Assembly: GCA_005406025.1 (NCBI GenBank)
Contig: BGZK01000018.1
Coordinates: 434,001-498,000, forward strand
DNA from: Eumeta japonica
Taxonomy: Eukaryota; Arthropoda; Insecta; Lepidoptera; Psychidae
Length of the DNA stretch: 64,000 nucleotides
Direction: 5' to 3'
The number at the start of each line of letters is the position of its first letter. Positions within the stretch are counted from its first letter, which is position 1. Positions 52,001 through 63,767 of the stretch are shown in pieces. The position numbers and the translations under genes are program-made. The notes beneath the pieces were generated by a model. That model saw nothing but the letters and a program-made list of their open reading frames with translations. It did not search any database and was not told the origin of the DNA.

Positions 52001-55000
52001 TAATGTGATGTAGATGAACTCATTTAGTTTCGTTGCTATTTTCAGGTGGGTTGACAATTGGGAGCATAAGTAATACTGTGTAATTATTTCAGAACTGAAA
52101 ATGCATAACAGTGTGAGAATAGTGAATGTGACCTCAATTTCATTATTACAAATGGTTTGTTGTTGTTGTGTCTTGTTTCAATCACCCCACTGCTGAGATA
52201 TATGTCCCATGGTTTTTTTCGTTATAGATTGAAAGACTTGGAACTTGAGCCCTTCACATAGGCTCAGTTGGGCGCTCTTAATGGCCACTGAGATGATAAT
52301 GTCCGAGATTATTTATCTCGGCTTACCATATTCTGTAAGGGACGGAGTGAATATTTCAGTGTGACTGAAGCATAATCATAAATTAAATTCTTTGTTGAAT
52401 ATAAAGTGTTCAGTTTGTGTTTCTAGAAATTCACTTATTAAAGCAATAAAATGGAAAATGGAGATCTGCATGAGAGCTTGTTACTTTTGAATGAATCTAA
52501 TGTAAAAATTCAATACATTTTGAAGTTTTATTTCAAAAAAGGGATAAATGTGACAAGCTTCACAAATAATTTGTGAAGTTTATGGATTTAATGCAGTGTC
52601 GGTAAGAGTAGCACAAAACTGGTTCAAGTTTTCTCAGTTTGGTAATTTTGATGTCAAAGATGAACCTTGCTTTGGTCGACCTGTTATGGATAAAGTCGAT
52701 GCTATTTTGGATAAAGTAGAGCAAGATCGGCATATCAATACATAGTTAAAGAGCTAGGGTTGACCATAAAACGGTTTTGACCCATTTTAAAAAAGCTCAT
52801 TACTCAGGTTCCACATGAGCTCACTGAAAGAAATTTAATGAATTGGGTACTCATTTACGATTCTCTATTGAAACATAATGAAACCAAACCCTTTTTGAAA
52901 AAATTGATCACTGGTGATAAAAAATGGATTACCTATCACAAGAACTTGAGAAAAAGATCATGTTTAAAAGGCAAGTAAGCTCCACAGACTATAGCGGAAC
53001 TCACATTAATTCACAATAAGTTGATGCCATGTGTATGTTGGGACTGGAAGGGCATTATTCATTATGACCTTTAATGTCATTAATTTATATCTTTACTGCC
53101 AATAGCTTATGAGACTCATAGTAGAGAAAAAACGGCTGGAATTGATCAACAAAAAGGGTGTGATTTTTTACCATGATAATGCCATACCACACTCATCTTT
53201 AACCACTCAGAAAATATTGACAGTTTAGTTGGAAAGTGCTAATGCATCCACCATATAGCTCTGGTATAGGTATTGTTGGTTATTCTTTAGGTTAACATCA
53301 AGAGAAGACTCTCAAAACTACTGGTTGTAATTTGTTGATCAGAAATCTCAAAATATCTACAGAAAAGAGATCATGGCATACATATATATATATATGCCAT
53401 TTTGTTCTCTTGATATACTATAGTCAAATTGAAATAAAATATGATGAAAAATTATCTTGAATTTGTATATAAAATATGAAAAAAAAATCCCCAACCTTAC
53501 GTTTAATATACCGAACTTAAGAGTGGGACTGAGATCAAAAATTGAGATTGGAACTGGCATTAAAAGTTAAAGTAGAATCAACATGGGAATCTAAATATAG
53601 AGTAGGATTGAGATTGGAATTTAGAATAATGAATAGGCCATGCAATTGAAATCGGGATCATGATTGGCAGAGGTTGAGACATTTTATGTCCACATTGACA
53701 TGAAATTGCAGCTGAAACTAGGATAGATATATGTATTACCAAGAAATAGGCACAAATAAAATCATATAGTAACACTCACAATATTTGGTAAATGTCACAA
53801 TCGCTTCTGTGATGTGATGTTATTGTTTTACTATAATTCATTAAAATATTGTTTTTAATGCAATTTAGTAAATTAAAGCCGCCATACAGTGTTTTACTTA
53901 GATTCTGATGCATTGCTTTGATATAATCACAAAACGATAACAATGCCAATTGGTTTGTAGCATCAAGTAAATGATAATAATTGCGAAAACATTATCACAT
54001 ATTTATATTACTGTAATATTTATTAAAAAAACATAATCTAATGAAAATATATAAACATAGAAATAATACTGCCGTATATTTCTCTGGTGTTCCGATTGGT
54101 AAAGGAAAATAGTAATATGCCACACTCGATCTGCAAAGCTTTTGCAGATGACTCCAACCACGTGGACATTGAATAAATTCCATCATCTTTTAGATTGATT
54201 TGATTACGATTATTCTAGCTTTTGAACTGACAGTTAAACTTGATCCTGATCCCATTTGCAATCTTGGTTTTTATTCTAGTTCCTCTTTTTCGCTCGATCT
54301 CGCTTTGTTTCAATATGATACAGTTCTCCTTTCCAATTCCGGTTTTGCTCTCGATGACATCCCAGTTCGACATCATATTAAATAATTTAGAATGTCTGTA
54401 ATCTGTTCTGCATCAATCGTGATATACTTAATAACAATAAAAAACAGCAATTGACTGATTATTGATTTTCAATTATAAATATGTGGTACTAATACAGTGT
54501 AAGTCCTCTATAATAATTTGCTATATATCGGGACCTTGAATACGTTCTCGCTGTTTTTTTACAAAATAAAATCTTTTTTAAAATGACAAGGAACAAAAAC
54601 ATTTCATTCAAAGTATTGCCCATCACTAGTGACCACTTTCTCCCATCTTTCTGGCATATAAATTCCGCGTCAGAAAAACATGTCTTTTGAGGCTATCCAA
54701 GAATCGATCCATTTTTTAGCTTCTTCATAAGAATGAAAGCACTGGTCAGCTAGGCCATGTGCCATCGAATGGAATAGGTGAAAATCAGAAGGGGTATGTC
54801 AGGCGAATACGGCGGGTGGGTAGAACTTCCCATTGAAGCATTTCCAGGTAGATTTTTACTGGTTTTGCAACCTGAGGCCGAGCGTTGTCATGTAGCAAAA
54901 TCACTTTGCCGTGTCTCTGCTTGTATAGCGGCTATTTTTCTTTTAAGGATCGACTTGAATTGAAGTCGATAGCGATCTCCCGTGATAGTCTCATTCGGTA

Positions 55001-58000
55001 TGAGCAACTCATAATAAATTACACCCTGCTGATCGCACCAAATACAGAGAAAAAGCTTTGAACCATGGATATCTGGTTTTGCAGACGATGTTGATGCATG
55101 GCCGGGCTTACCCTACGATTTTTTACGCTTTGGATTATTGTAGTGTATCTACTTTTCATCGCCAGTCACGATGCGGTGCAAAAAACCTTTTCTTTTCTGT
55201 CGTTGAAGCAGTAGTTCACACGTGAGAAAACGCCTTTTTGACGTCTCTCGGCTTCAATTCATATGGTACTCAATATCCTAGCTTCTGGATCATTCCTAAA
55301 ACTTTTAAACATTTTGAAACAGTTGACTCATCTACTTGTAATGTTTTTCCAAGTTCAAATTTTTTCCGTGCACCATAACGTTCTTTATCCTCGAGTTAAA
55401 GATCATTATTTTTGAAGCGTCAAAACCAGTCTCTGCATGTCATATCTGACAAAGCATTGTCACCATAATTCTCAGCAAGAATTCTATGTGCTTCAGCTGC
55501 AGATTTCTTTTAAATAAAGTAGTGCAATAAAATTCCCCTCAAATACACTTTATTTGGCACAAAAGTAGACAATTTCAGGACTAAGAAAAAATAACTTTGT
55601 TTACACTAAAGTGTAAACCATATACTTAAATTTAAGGTTAGATACACTACTGCCTTGCATGTGTGTTACCATTTGAAATTCCATGAATGGGGTACTGCTA
55701 CTGCCATCTTTGAAGAAACAGCAAGAACTCATTCAAGATCCCAATAATAAAAAGCCCTTTATAAGATAAATATTAGAGAAAGTTTCCATTATTACCCATT
55801 ATTCATGTATTGAAACATGCTGTAAGATAAAAGTCATCTATGTACAATAAAACAATATATACAATAGATAGTACACACATACATACTCATCCAAATACGG
55901 AATTCAATTAAAATACGCGGAGGCTTAAGTTCAAATCCCACTTGAAATATAAATCATCATGATACCAAAAGCATCCTTGGGGGCACTTCAACATCAAATC
56001 AAATTATATACAATTTGTCAATTGTATACAGATCAATTTAGCAACTATGGAGCGAGTTATAATTAATGTCCCATAGGAACTCTACATTTTTCTAAGATAG
56101 AAAGCAGTTTTTACAGTATTTCCCCACTGCAGAAACAGTCTTTATGCAGGAAGTAAAGTTTAATTTGTTAATCCATTGTTATACTATAGAATGACAAATC
56201 GACAATAAAATTTTTGCATTTATATTACTAGGGATATCTAAAGTTAATGTTGCTAGAGCGTCTTCGTCTCTTGCTTAAAATAATAAACAATACTAACTCT
56301 TGGGCATTTGCAATGGTAATTTTTTGTTGGTAATGGGATCTAATCCGAAACAAGGACTGGATGAAGAAGAGGAACCACTTTTGCTTCGATATTTTGGCGG
56401 TTGAGTAATGATTTTATGTTTTTTCATTTCTGCTGATTTAGGCTTACAAGTTTCTCGGACATCTGAAATAGAGAAATGTGTATTGATAGCATTTTGTAAA
56501 GACATAATAATTTAGTTTACTAAACAGTACGCTTTTATGACACATTCGAATTTCGCCTATATATTGAGCTTTCAAATGACTTACTGAAGATTCACATGAC
56601 ATATTTGTCATGTAATAAATAAAATCAGATATTTGCTGATTTAATAATGGAACGTAAAGCAATTCGTGTAGTCAAAGGGGATTGCACAGTTGATTTCTTT
56701 TGAGTACATATCAGAAATAAACGCGCGACTTGAATATATTGTTACATTATGTGTAAGTAAATATATAAACATTTATGATGAGATGGTTTCTTATGAGAAA
56801 TGAATTGGAGATGAATTCATAGTAATGAGTAAGCTCTCTTTATCTTCCTTGGCCTTCAGTCATGACAAACTGGACCCTGAATTTATGAGTCTTTCAAATA
56901 TACAATAAAATCTAAATGCATATACCTCTTATTAATTCAGGTGGGAAAACCGGTGCAGAAGGTGCTGCTGGAATTTCCACAATTTCTTTGATATCTTTAG
57001 TAGCTAACAATTTGTATTTAACCTCTGTGTTCTTTTCCAAAGTAATGCAATTAGTTAACAGTTCATAGATGTCTTCATTAATTGTCAATCTGAGAAAGAT
57101 GAAACAAATTTTGCATTGAAGATTTATAATTATGTTAAAGTCTCTTTCACCACTGTCTAATAACGTTAGTGGTTATTAATTAGTTACCTTCGCTGTATTC
57201 ATAATCATCAAGTAACATTACTTGACAAGTAAAGCACTGATTGAGCTATATATTACTAACTACAACAGCATTGGATTTAGAGCAGGAAGGACAGAAAAAT
57301 CTAAAGCAGAATCATTTTTATAATTGAGAGTGGCATTGGTCTCTGGCTTTGAATGGCATGGGGATCGGAAACAAAGCAAGATCAGGATAGGCACTGATAG
57401 CGGGACTGTGATAGGGATTGAAAGCTAAATCAGGATTGGCATTGACACCGGGACTGCGATAGGGATTGAAAGCTAGATCAGGATTGGCATTGAGAACAAG
57501 CACAGGGTCGAAACAGACAGGGAGACGGAAATTAAAATTTAAAAACAAAATCGGAAGACATTCTTATACCGCGGGTGAAAGCCAATGAATAATAATTCTC
57601 TTACTTATAATGTGTATCAATTTCAGTATACAAATAATATTACAGATTTGAAGTGGTCCCTAGTCTTGCTTTTAAGGATGTGAGGTGTAGTTTACTATTC
57701 ATAGCAGGTTGTACTCGCACTATTAAATTAAAAGGAAAAAATAGTTTATTTTGCAGGTGATATAATGAGATATAGCAATGTGCTGCCTGAAATCTATTGA
57801 GAATAAAATTACATAGTGCAAAACAAAAAAATATTAATTGTTTAAATAATTATGATATTCCTCTTCAGCTTTTCTTTAAAAAAATATACTATTTGGCTAT
57901 TTTTTTCTATCAAAAATATTGAGGATATATTGTATTATGTATTTCTATTCTAAAATAAGGAAATATAACTAAGTACCCTAATTCTTCCAAACAATCACAT

Positions 58001-61000
58001 AGTTATTGTATTTACTGATAAATATTAATATTTCAAGAAGTTCTTTTAGGTAAAATTAAGCAGTCATTTCAATAAGTACTGACTAATTGAAAATTTTAAA
58101 GACTAAATAAAATCATGCAAATGCACTTTACTTGGGTGGTGAAATATCTTCTTTTGGTATATACCATGGCATGTCCACAACAGCTTTTGCGGATTCTAAT
58201 AGACCAGAAACATTTATCTGTAAAAAAAAAATTTAAAAATCAATAAACAGGAAAAATCATACAAATATTTTTACTATGGTAGGAACAGGGTTTAAACTTC
58301 GTTAACTACTTCTAGTCAATGAAGAACTTTTATTTGCATTTTGTTCTAAAAAGATTTTATCATTATATGTAGTTCAGATCAAGTTACACTTTTATTATGT
58401 TGTATTTTACTTATCCATCTGAAAGTTTTATATACCTTAGTTTAGTGTTATATCTCAGCTATGTATATTTTATACAATTTAAAATGGCAAAAATTGTTAA
58501 CCAAAACTTAATCTTATGGATAGTATTAATATTTAACCAAATTAATTGCTAATTCTATAAATACATTCATTTATATAATCTAACAACATTTTATGAACTA
58601 ATAAATATTATGAAATAACTAGCTATTGCCCGTGGCTCCACCCACATGGTCATCAAATGGTTTCTTTCATTTTCTATATCCGCTCAATACACTGTCAATC
58701 ATGATTCCAATGTCATTTCTTCTTTCAATTCGGTCTTGGCTACTCTTTTATTTCAATTTTGATCCCAATGTAGATTCCGATTCTGTTCAAAATATAGATT
58801 ATTTACTCGCAGCTCCACTCGCGTGGACATACAAAGTATCCTTTTATGTATTATAATGATGGATAATGTCACCAGTCATGATCCAAATCTCAGTCCCGTT
58901 CTCGATTTCATACCAGAAGTACCTATATTCTTATATCGAAAACACACATAATGCAGATTTTTTTTAGCATGAAATGATCTCACTTACACTCTTGATCCAG
59001 ATTCCACTCCTGCTCCAGATTATGATTCCAAATTGATGTTGAATGTCAATCTATCTTGAACATTGTCGTTACTAATAATCAATTGGCATAAGTAAAGAAT
59101 TTATTCTGATATCATGCAAACAAAGCCGAAAATAGAAGTTAGTGTCTTTGTAAATTATAGGCTATATGTTATTCTGATTTATAAGCTATATTACTGTAAA
59201 GGTTTAATTAATTCTGTTTAGAAGTTAAAGGTTGATTGAGTAACAAACATTCAAACACCTATCACATTTATATTTTGTGAGAATACATACCTTATAAATA
59301 TTTAAATATTGATAAAAAAATTATTGCATAAATAATGCTTTTAGGGGGCTAATATTTTGAGATATAGAGGTGCTTTGAGAACATCCTTAAATGTCGTTGC
59401 TCTGATTTTGTTATTCAGAATATTTCACAAAAATTTATCACACTTTGGGCACAGCAATAATTAAAGAGGATCAAAAGATTTCATGCATCAAAAAATGCTT
59501 AAATGCATAGTTAGTGACACTTGACACAATATTTTGTATAATTTTTTGGAAAATAATAATGGTTTTAGGCGATATTATTTATTTGGTCAACCTGCAGAGG
59601 GCATGTTGCTGAAAGATGCACAACCTTATCAGAACTCTGCATAATAGAAATATATTGTTGTTTGACTAGGTGCTTCGCCATCATAAATAGAAATAACCTA
59701 AATGAGAGTCATCTAAATATAATCCTTGGTGAAACTTGTAGTAAATTATGGCATGGAAATTTTCATGCGTGAGTGCCATATTGTTATGAACTTGTTAAGT
59801 TTAAACTAAAATATTCTTTTTTCAAACATTTTTTTTTATTGTGTAAAGGTCATCACGAACCTAAATAGCTAGTATTAATGTAAAAAAAAGATTTTATTCT
59901 AACTCTACTAAAAGTACTCAAGTTCAGATCATTGCGGTGTAGTCCTTGTAAGGTAATTAGATACTAGGTTTCACCTGCGACTCCGCCCGCATAAGCAGAA
60001 TGAAATCTTTCATCTTTTATATTATAAATTTTTTTTTCATTCACATCTGGATGTTGGTCTAGCTTTTTTATTTTAATTTCAGTCTTACTTTTTGCTCTAA
60101 CCCTAATCCTGCTGGATTCCCATACCGATTTTACTCTTAATCAAATGTTGGTTTCACTTATGATTCCAGTCACAATCATTTATTATATTATGCACTCCGT
60201 GATTTCATCCACGTGTCACACACACGTTCATGATTGTGTTGTTTATTATCTATCACATAATACTAATACTACAAAAGTGAAAATTGAAATATTTTTAAAC
60301 AGGTCATGATTAACATACGTCGGTTAGAAAAATCATAAAGGACAGTCAGGTTTGCCCACTTGCTTAATCATGTTATACATGAAACAACATCACAAAATAG
60401 CATGTGTATAACCTAAAAGCATATAATAAAAATAGTGGGTTCATCACTATTTCAACTACGGAAGAACTGACCAATGATTTTTTTTATTTGAATCGAGTTA
60501 AAACGTTTGCTTTTTCTTTGGGATGGCTCCCTAAGCTGTTGATGGTGGATTTTGTCACCGTTTTGGTGGTGATGGTCATTGACAATTCTCAACAGTCACC
60601 ATCTAGTAAGCGATCAGGCTTCTAGAACCTCAAAATGAAGTAAAAAGATTGTGGGATGGAGTACCCCTGTAGCTATAAGACAAAAACTTCACACAAGTTG
60701 AGAACGACAACAGAGAGAAAGAAATAGCATATTTTCTAAAATAGGTCAGTATATGTCATCACAAATACAAAACCTACCCTAATTCTAATATGGTTAAGAA
60801 TTAATTCATCTTATTTCAAAATGCATTTCACGCACGCACGCACGCACACACACACACACACACATACACTTATATTTCCAGTCATGTGATTCTAAAATAT
60901 GATTATAAATCTTTGTCTGAACTTATGTTATAATACCCTTTTTGAACTTTCAAATAGTAAATGAAATCTACTTTTATAAGCGCACTTAGCTAAGAATAGG

Positions 61001-63767
61001 TATTAGGAACATACCATAGGATGCATTTCTGTTTAGTGTTGGATATTACCCAAATATAATCAGATGATAGTTTATGCTATTACATAATTTGTAACCTATT
61101 CAAAACCAAATATTTATTTTTAGAATATCAGCAAGTATTAGTATATAAGTTATTGAACATTTAACACTTGCCTCTAATGTGAATCATGAATAGAATTGTA
61201 CTTCCTTATGGGCACACTTATCTGAATAGCACTATAAATCTTCTTGAGGTATAAAATAGCTTATATGCTACACATAGCTCAATCATATACATTAATTACT
61301 AGCGTTTGGTATAATGGCACCATTATAATGCATTTATTACTTATTTTTATCTAATATTATTTATAAATTTCGATAAAATTATAAAAAAAAAACTGTTAAT
61401 AGCTATATAAAGTTTGAAGAAGACTAATAATTTGTTTTTAGATTTGAGTTTGAAGAGAGTAGATGATCAGCACTGACCAGATACTCACAACATCATGGGA
61501 GTCATCAGTGTACTATCAAAATGTTAATAGTTGTTAATAATCGACATCCAACAAGTTATTGTCAAAATTTGTGTCTACTTAACCATGCTATGGGAAAAAG
61601 CTTTATTTGCACCTATTGAGTGATTTCCGATTTGAACTTGTAGAACAAAATTAAAGGACACAAGAGAACATTTTTTCATAGACAGATTATTTATGCATTT
61701 TTAGTAGTAGAGTTTTAGTTTTTTAAACTTTTACTTTCTTTAACTCTTATCTACCTCGTATACTAGAATTGAGTAGAGAATAATGCATAACAGGTTTGTG
61801 ATAATTATAGAAACAATAAGGTTTGTTGTACTCACCTTAGGATTTTCTTCTTCTTTTATCATGTTCATCTTATTTAAAATGTCTTTAGATTTTTTAATAT
61901 TCTCTTCAATGATTGCTTTAATGCCAAGTAAGGAATTCTGTTCAGATTGCTTTAATGTTCTGATAGTTTTTAAGACTTCACTTTCATTTTTTTGCACTTG
62001 AGCATGTAATTTAGCAAAGTGAGTTTTAATATCATTCACCAGTTTAGCGATACCCTTTTCACTTTTATCACTATTCAGATTTTCCAGTAAATGACCCACA
62101 CTCTGAAACACCAAAAATTTACAATTACTACATCCACGTATTGTGTGGATGTAGTAATTGTAAAATTAAATTTTAACGAATAAAAAATACATACCAGGGC
62201 AGTGCTTGTTAATCGTCTATATATTTCATCCACTTTTGGACCTATTACCCTTAATTCATTAAGAAACTCCGGATTCTGAAATTAAATTTATTTTTAATAT
62301 AAAATCTATCTGCATGTCATAAGAATAAATAATGTCACGATATCAAAGTTCTATTGCTTTACAGCAAAATCTTAGTGAAAGTATGCTTTTATCATGTACT
62401 TACTTTTTCTTGTACAGACACAACTACATGATTTTTGCATGATTTTTCTCCTCCGACAATCATACAGTCCACACAAATACATTTTAAACATTCTGTACAA
62501 TAATATTCTGCAAATTTTTCCTTGTGGATGCCACAATAATTGGGTTCATTTATATAGGCTACAAGAAATTGTTAAATTAATAGGGATATTACAAATTTAT
62601 TTGATTTAATTATCAATCTACTTAACAGTCCACTTACTAATATTTTGTTTATTGTGGTTCCTAAAACTCAAAAAAGATTGATGAATTTTTTCAAAGCATG
62701 CGTCACATAAAACTGTTCCACACTGTTTGCACATTGTAGGAGTGTTACTTTTACATTCAACACATTTGTCTGAAAAAATATTATAGAGTACAAAATTTAT
62801 AACTATCATACAATGTATTATCCATTTGTAATACTAATCAGAATAGCTTGCGCGAACTTTGTGCATGATTTAACAAAAAAACCCACAATCAATATAAAAA
62901 AATATATAAGTATTATTTTAGGAATGTCTACAAAATAATTCAAATGACCATTCTACCTTGATTTTCACTTTTATTACAGACATCTTTACTATTTGAGAGA
63001 TGTAAACGGTTCTAAATCAAGTCAAAAGGTATGCAGTTAATACAGACCATTCCTAATAGCATTTGAAACAGATAGCAAAAAAACTGCTGTTGCATTTGCA
63101 TAAAACCAAAACTACTCAAAGGTTTATAATTTACTTTTGTGATAATGGTTTCATCTATATAGTAAAAAGTATAAACTAAAAACTAACTACAAAATATAGA
63201 AAATTGAGTCTAGTCGGGAGCATGTGTGATTGTGGAGCATTCCCAATACACTGGCCGCATTCCCATGTTGAATGGTAATGCTCAGTTTTAATTATATTTG
63301 CATTAGTAAACCGAAAACTGAATTAATTACATTTTAACATGCAAAAGTCAAAAAATAGTACAAGAAACGCCTCATAGGCATAATATGATAATAGGAATGA
63401 TATTTTTTTATCACGGTAATAAAGGCCAAAATATTGTAATATCATGTTATGGTTTTCTTTGATACTTATATATAATACAAAATAGTGTTTGTTAAGCATT
63501 TATTGACAGCTATAAGTGGTTTAAAAATAACAGGCAGTAAAAATACCTTAGCAGATTGTTGACTGTGTACGTTGGGAAATATAATTTGTTAATTCATTTG
63601 GAAACTTGATGCATTTAGTGAATTATAATTATAAATTAGCTCCAGCTAGTTAATGTAACTATTTATTTATTTACATTTCAAGCTGGAAAAGTTATCTATA
63701 CATGGAAGTAGTTTTATCTTTGGGCGTGTGGGTACAGAATGGGCATTCTCCTTTAGATACTAACCAA
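38779..63767 (-). CDS. qin: Qin/Kumo (RNF17-like) RING, B-box and five-Tudor piRNA pathway protein, incomplete at its 5' end
   Basis: Germline nuage protein that controls PIWI-PIWI ping-pong pairing (known for Drosophila Qin and mouse RNF17). Assembled exons, in transcription order: 63702-63767, 63547-63562, 62957-63011, 62638-62769, 62404-62558, 62195-62275, 61836-62102, 58132-58217, 56926-57089, 56298-56462, 50938-51003, 50685-50837, 50462-50606, 48497-48622, 48264-48417, 47648-47776, 47463-47559, 46696-46889, 46316-46539, 45275-46049, 43088-43422, 38779-40087. All join in frame with GT/AG borders, giving about 1,630 residues from the RING end to TGA at 38779, close to the length of RNF17. 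Order: RING C-terminal half, two B-boxes, coiled coil, five Tudor domains. The first coding exon(s) and promoter lie beyond the right edge. The 16-bp second exon and 63702-63767 are the least certain. Introns are packed with transposon fossils. Confidence 0.9.
41430..42370 (-). pseudogene. Degenerate mariner transposase
   Basis: Minus-strand frame 41430-42032 has LKLHHDNAFSHNTALAVNFL, then APYSSDFAIYDYSFFFNL and LRGRRFTSQEE, the mariner catalytic-core tail with the second D in HHDNA. Upstream remnants near 42240-42370 read YYDFKVSLSERQCMQRLQ and FELFRKFRNG, the DNA-binding head. Stops and gaps lie between, and a fusion of frames is needed. It lies in the last intron of qin, same strand. Confidence 0.75.
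45275..46049 (-). CDS. qin: qin segment: extended Tudor domain 3 (degenerate cage)
   Basis: Single 775-bp exon. After a polar linker it reads KLEVKILSYKSPSLIYVSLV, WDVGDRCCTICTESRTWRR, then VFYIDFAVVENVSIERLREL and CHLSGIMPAVGDEWPS. The G-N of the D-[YF]-G-N core is replaced by A-V, so methyl-arginine binding is unlikely. It is followed by the low-complexity Ser/Asn linker exon 43088-43422. Confidence 0.82.
46316..47776 (-). CDS. qin: qin segment: extended Tudor domain 2 (degenerate cage)
   Basis: Exons 47648-47776, 47463-47559, 46696-46889 and 46316-46539. Begins EVQITHIISPDKFYIRK, continues through MVCVVNLDKYSQSV and GGWQRAVVREVV, then VQLTLVDTGEIAVVHW in place of the canonical Y-x-D-[YF]-G-N, then ECHLSGITPLNKRWS. 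The Tyr and Asn of the sDMA cage are missing, so this copy is probably structural. Its 3' donor (ATTGG|gttggt) is not strong, but phase and homology support it. Confidence 0.8.
47405..47432. repeat. (TA)n microsatellite
   Basis: tatttatatatatatatata next to the qin exon at 47463-47559. Other TA runs are near 35825-35885 and 36922-36955. Confidence 0.7.
48264..50837 (-). CDS. qin: qin segment: extended Tudor domain 1
   Basis: Exons 50685-50837, 50462-50606, 48497-48622 and 48264-48417. Pattern of an extended Tudor domain: DLVFVSHIEFPNNFFVQ (first SN-like strands), WHRCRV, VLCIDFGNTEYVKIEEL (Tudor core with DFGN), LIPPAAAQNPPLAVRCSL, then the C-terminal SN-like strands. In the methyl-arginine cage the first aromatic is Trp, but the Tyr usually before the D-x-G-N motif is replaced (CID), so ligand binding may be weakened. 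The intron 48623-50461 holds an opposite-strand repeat-family copy. Confidence 0.8.
49140..49910 (+). pseudogene. Second copy of the unnamed multi-copy arthropod protein family
   Basis: Frame 49272-49505 starts MASKKCKNDVNSFCYICGEF and ends with SCGNCKNTLEG: paired CxxC motifs suggest zinc binding. After a gap, other frames continue MKFVIPIVRREPTNHIN, FCVVNLHKHWAGKNA and YPDLPSTNAPVPHNKHFPVP, then SEELNDLEM and a stop. The ELNDL end corresponds to the start of the fragment at 1-240. Frameshifts and stops show it is broken. A family-typical leader (gtgccaaaaccagtgccagt) precedes it. Located in a qin intron, opposite strand. Confidence 0.65.
51412..51800. repeat. Repeat with palindromic GAAGTGAAACTTC-like ends
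   Basis: Left end ttttgaagtgaaacttctaa and right end cgaagtttcacttcttccgc face each other around a less AT-rich, GA-rich body (gagagggaataaaaagagac, gagagagaaagggaatgagt). In the qin intron between exons 51003 and 56298. Confidence 0.5.
52451..53385 (+). pseudogene. Degenerate mariner transposase, opposite strand in qin intron
   Basis: Pieces in shifting frames: MENGDLHESLL and YFKKGINVTS at the start; VAQNWFKFSQFGNFDVKDEP and GRPVMDKVDAILDKVEQDRH; PHELTERNLMNWV; PFLKKLITGDKKWITYHKN (catalytic D region); CVCWDWKGIIHY; VFYHDNAIPHSSLTT (second D). Many stops and frameshifts. Confidence 0.75.
53500..54390. repeat. Pieces of the 'gattccgatcc' retroelement family, both orientations
   Basis: 53500-53660 is in minus orientation (gattgagattggaatttaga); 54110-54380 is in plus orientation (ttgcagatgactccaaccac, cttgatcctgatcccatttg). 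No intact ends. Confidence 0.45.
54590..55560 (-). pseudogene. Degenerate mariner transposase in qin intron
   Basis: The reverse strand gives FLHRIVTGDEK near 55170-55200, PGHASTSSAKPDIHGSKLF and CIWCDQQGVIYYELL near 55000-55120, NETITGDRYRLQ, then STHPPYSPDIP near 54790 and a tail matching the mariner C-terminus. Different subfamily from the 52451 copy, and full of stops. Confidence 0.7.
57230..57590 (-). repeat. 'Gattccgatcc' family piece with a 48-bp internal duplication
   Basis: cgggactgtgatagggattg... at 57401 recurs at 57449 with few changes. Ends 'ataccgcgggtgaaagccaa', the inverse of the family start. The open frame 57318-57548 (NPDLAFNPY repeats) is a by-product. Confidence 0.6.
58616..59290 (+). 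repeat. Nested 'cccgtggctccacccac' retroelement copies
   Basis: Starts actagctattgcccgtggct at 58618; a second start (tactcgcagctccactcgcg) at about 58803; ends 'ttgattgagtaacaaacatt'. Between qin exons at 58217 and 61836. Confidence 0.6.
59965..60290 (+). repeat. 'Cacctgcgactccgcccgc' retroelement piece
   Basis: gtttcacctgcgactccgcc start followed by a C/T-rich middle. Same family as above. Confidence 0.5.
60831..60868 (+). repeat. (CACG)n(CA)n microsatellite
   Basis: cgcacgcacgcacgcacaca followed by a CA run. Confidence 0.85.
61836..63767 (-). CDS. qin: qin segment: RING end, two B-box zinc fingers and coiled coil
   Basis: Exon 63702-63767 reads WLVSKGECPFCTH, the typical end of a RING finger (W-L then CPxC). 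Exon 62638-62769 holds B-box 1: CVEC, CKQC and CDAC pairs followed by spaced histidines. Exon 62404-62558 holds B-box 2: CGIH, CTEC, CICVDC and later His. Exons 62195-62275 and 61836-62102 are Lys/Glu/Leu-rich (EIYRRL, FAKLHAQVQKNESEVL, IEENIKKSKDIL) and should form a coiled coil, completing a TRIM-like head. In RNF17 relatives this part mediates self-association; ligase activity cannot be judged because the first RING cysteines are outside the window. Confidence 0.85.
62118..62164. repeat. Perfect 20-bp hairpin beside a qin splice acceptor
   Basis: tttacaattactacatccac (62118-62137) is exactly inverted at 62145-62164, loop gtattgt. It lies 16 nt upstream of the exon starting at 62102 on the minus strand. 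Confidence 0.8.

Noticed and set aside
52140..52440. 'caccccactgctgagatata' text resembling a conserved repeat or gene piece
   Set aside because: Only short similarity to known lepidopteran repeat style; no ends or reading frame.
57318..57548. Open frame with NPDLAFNPY repeats
   Set aside because: Produced by the C/T-rich retroelement and its 48-bp duplication, not a protein-coding gene.
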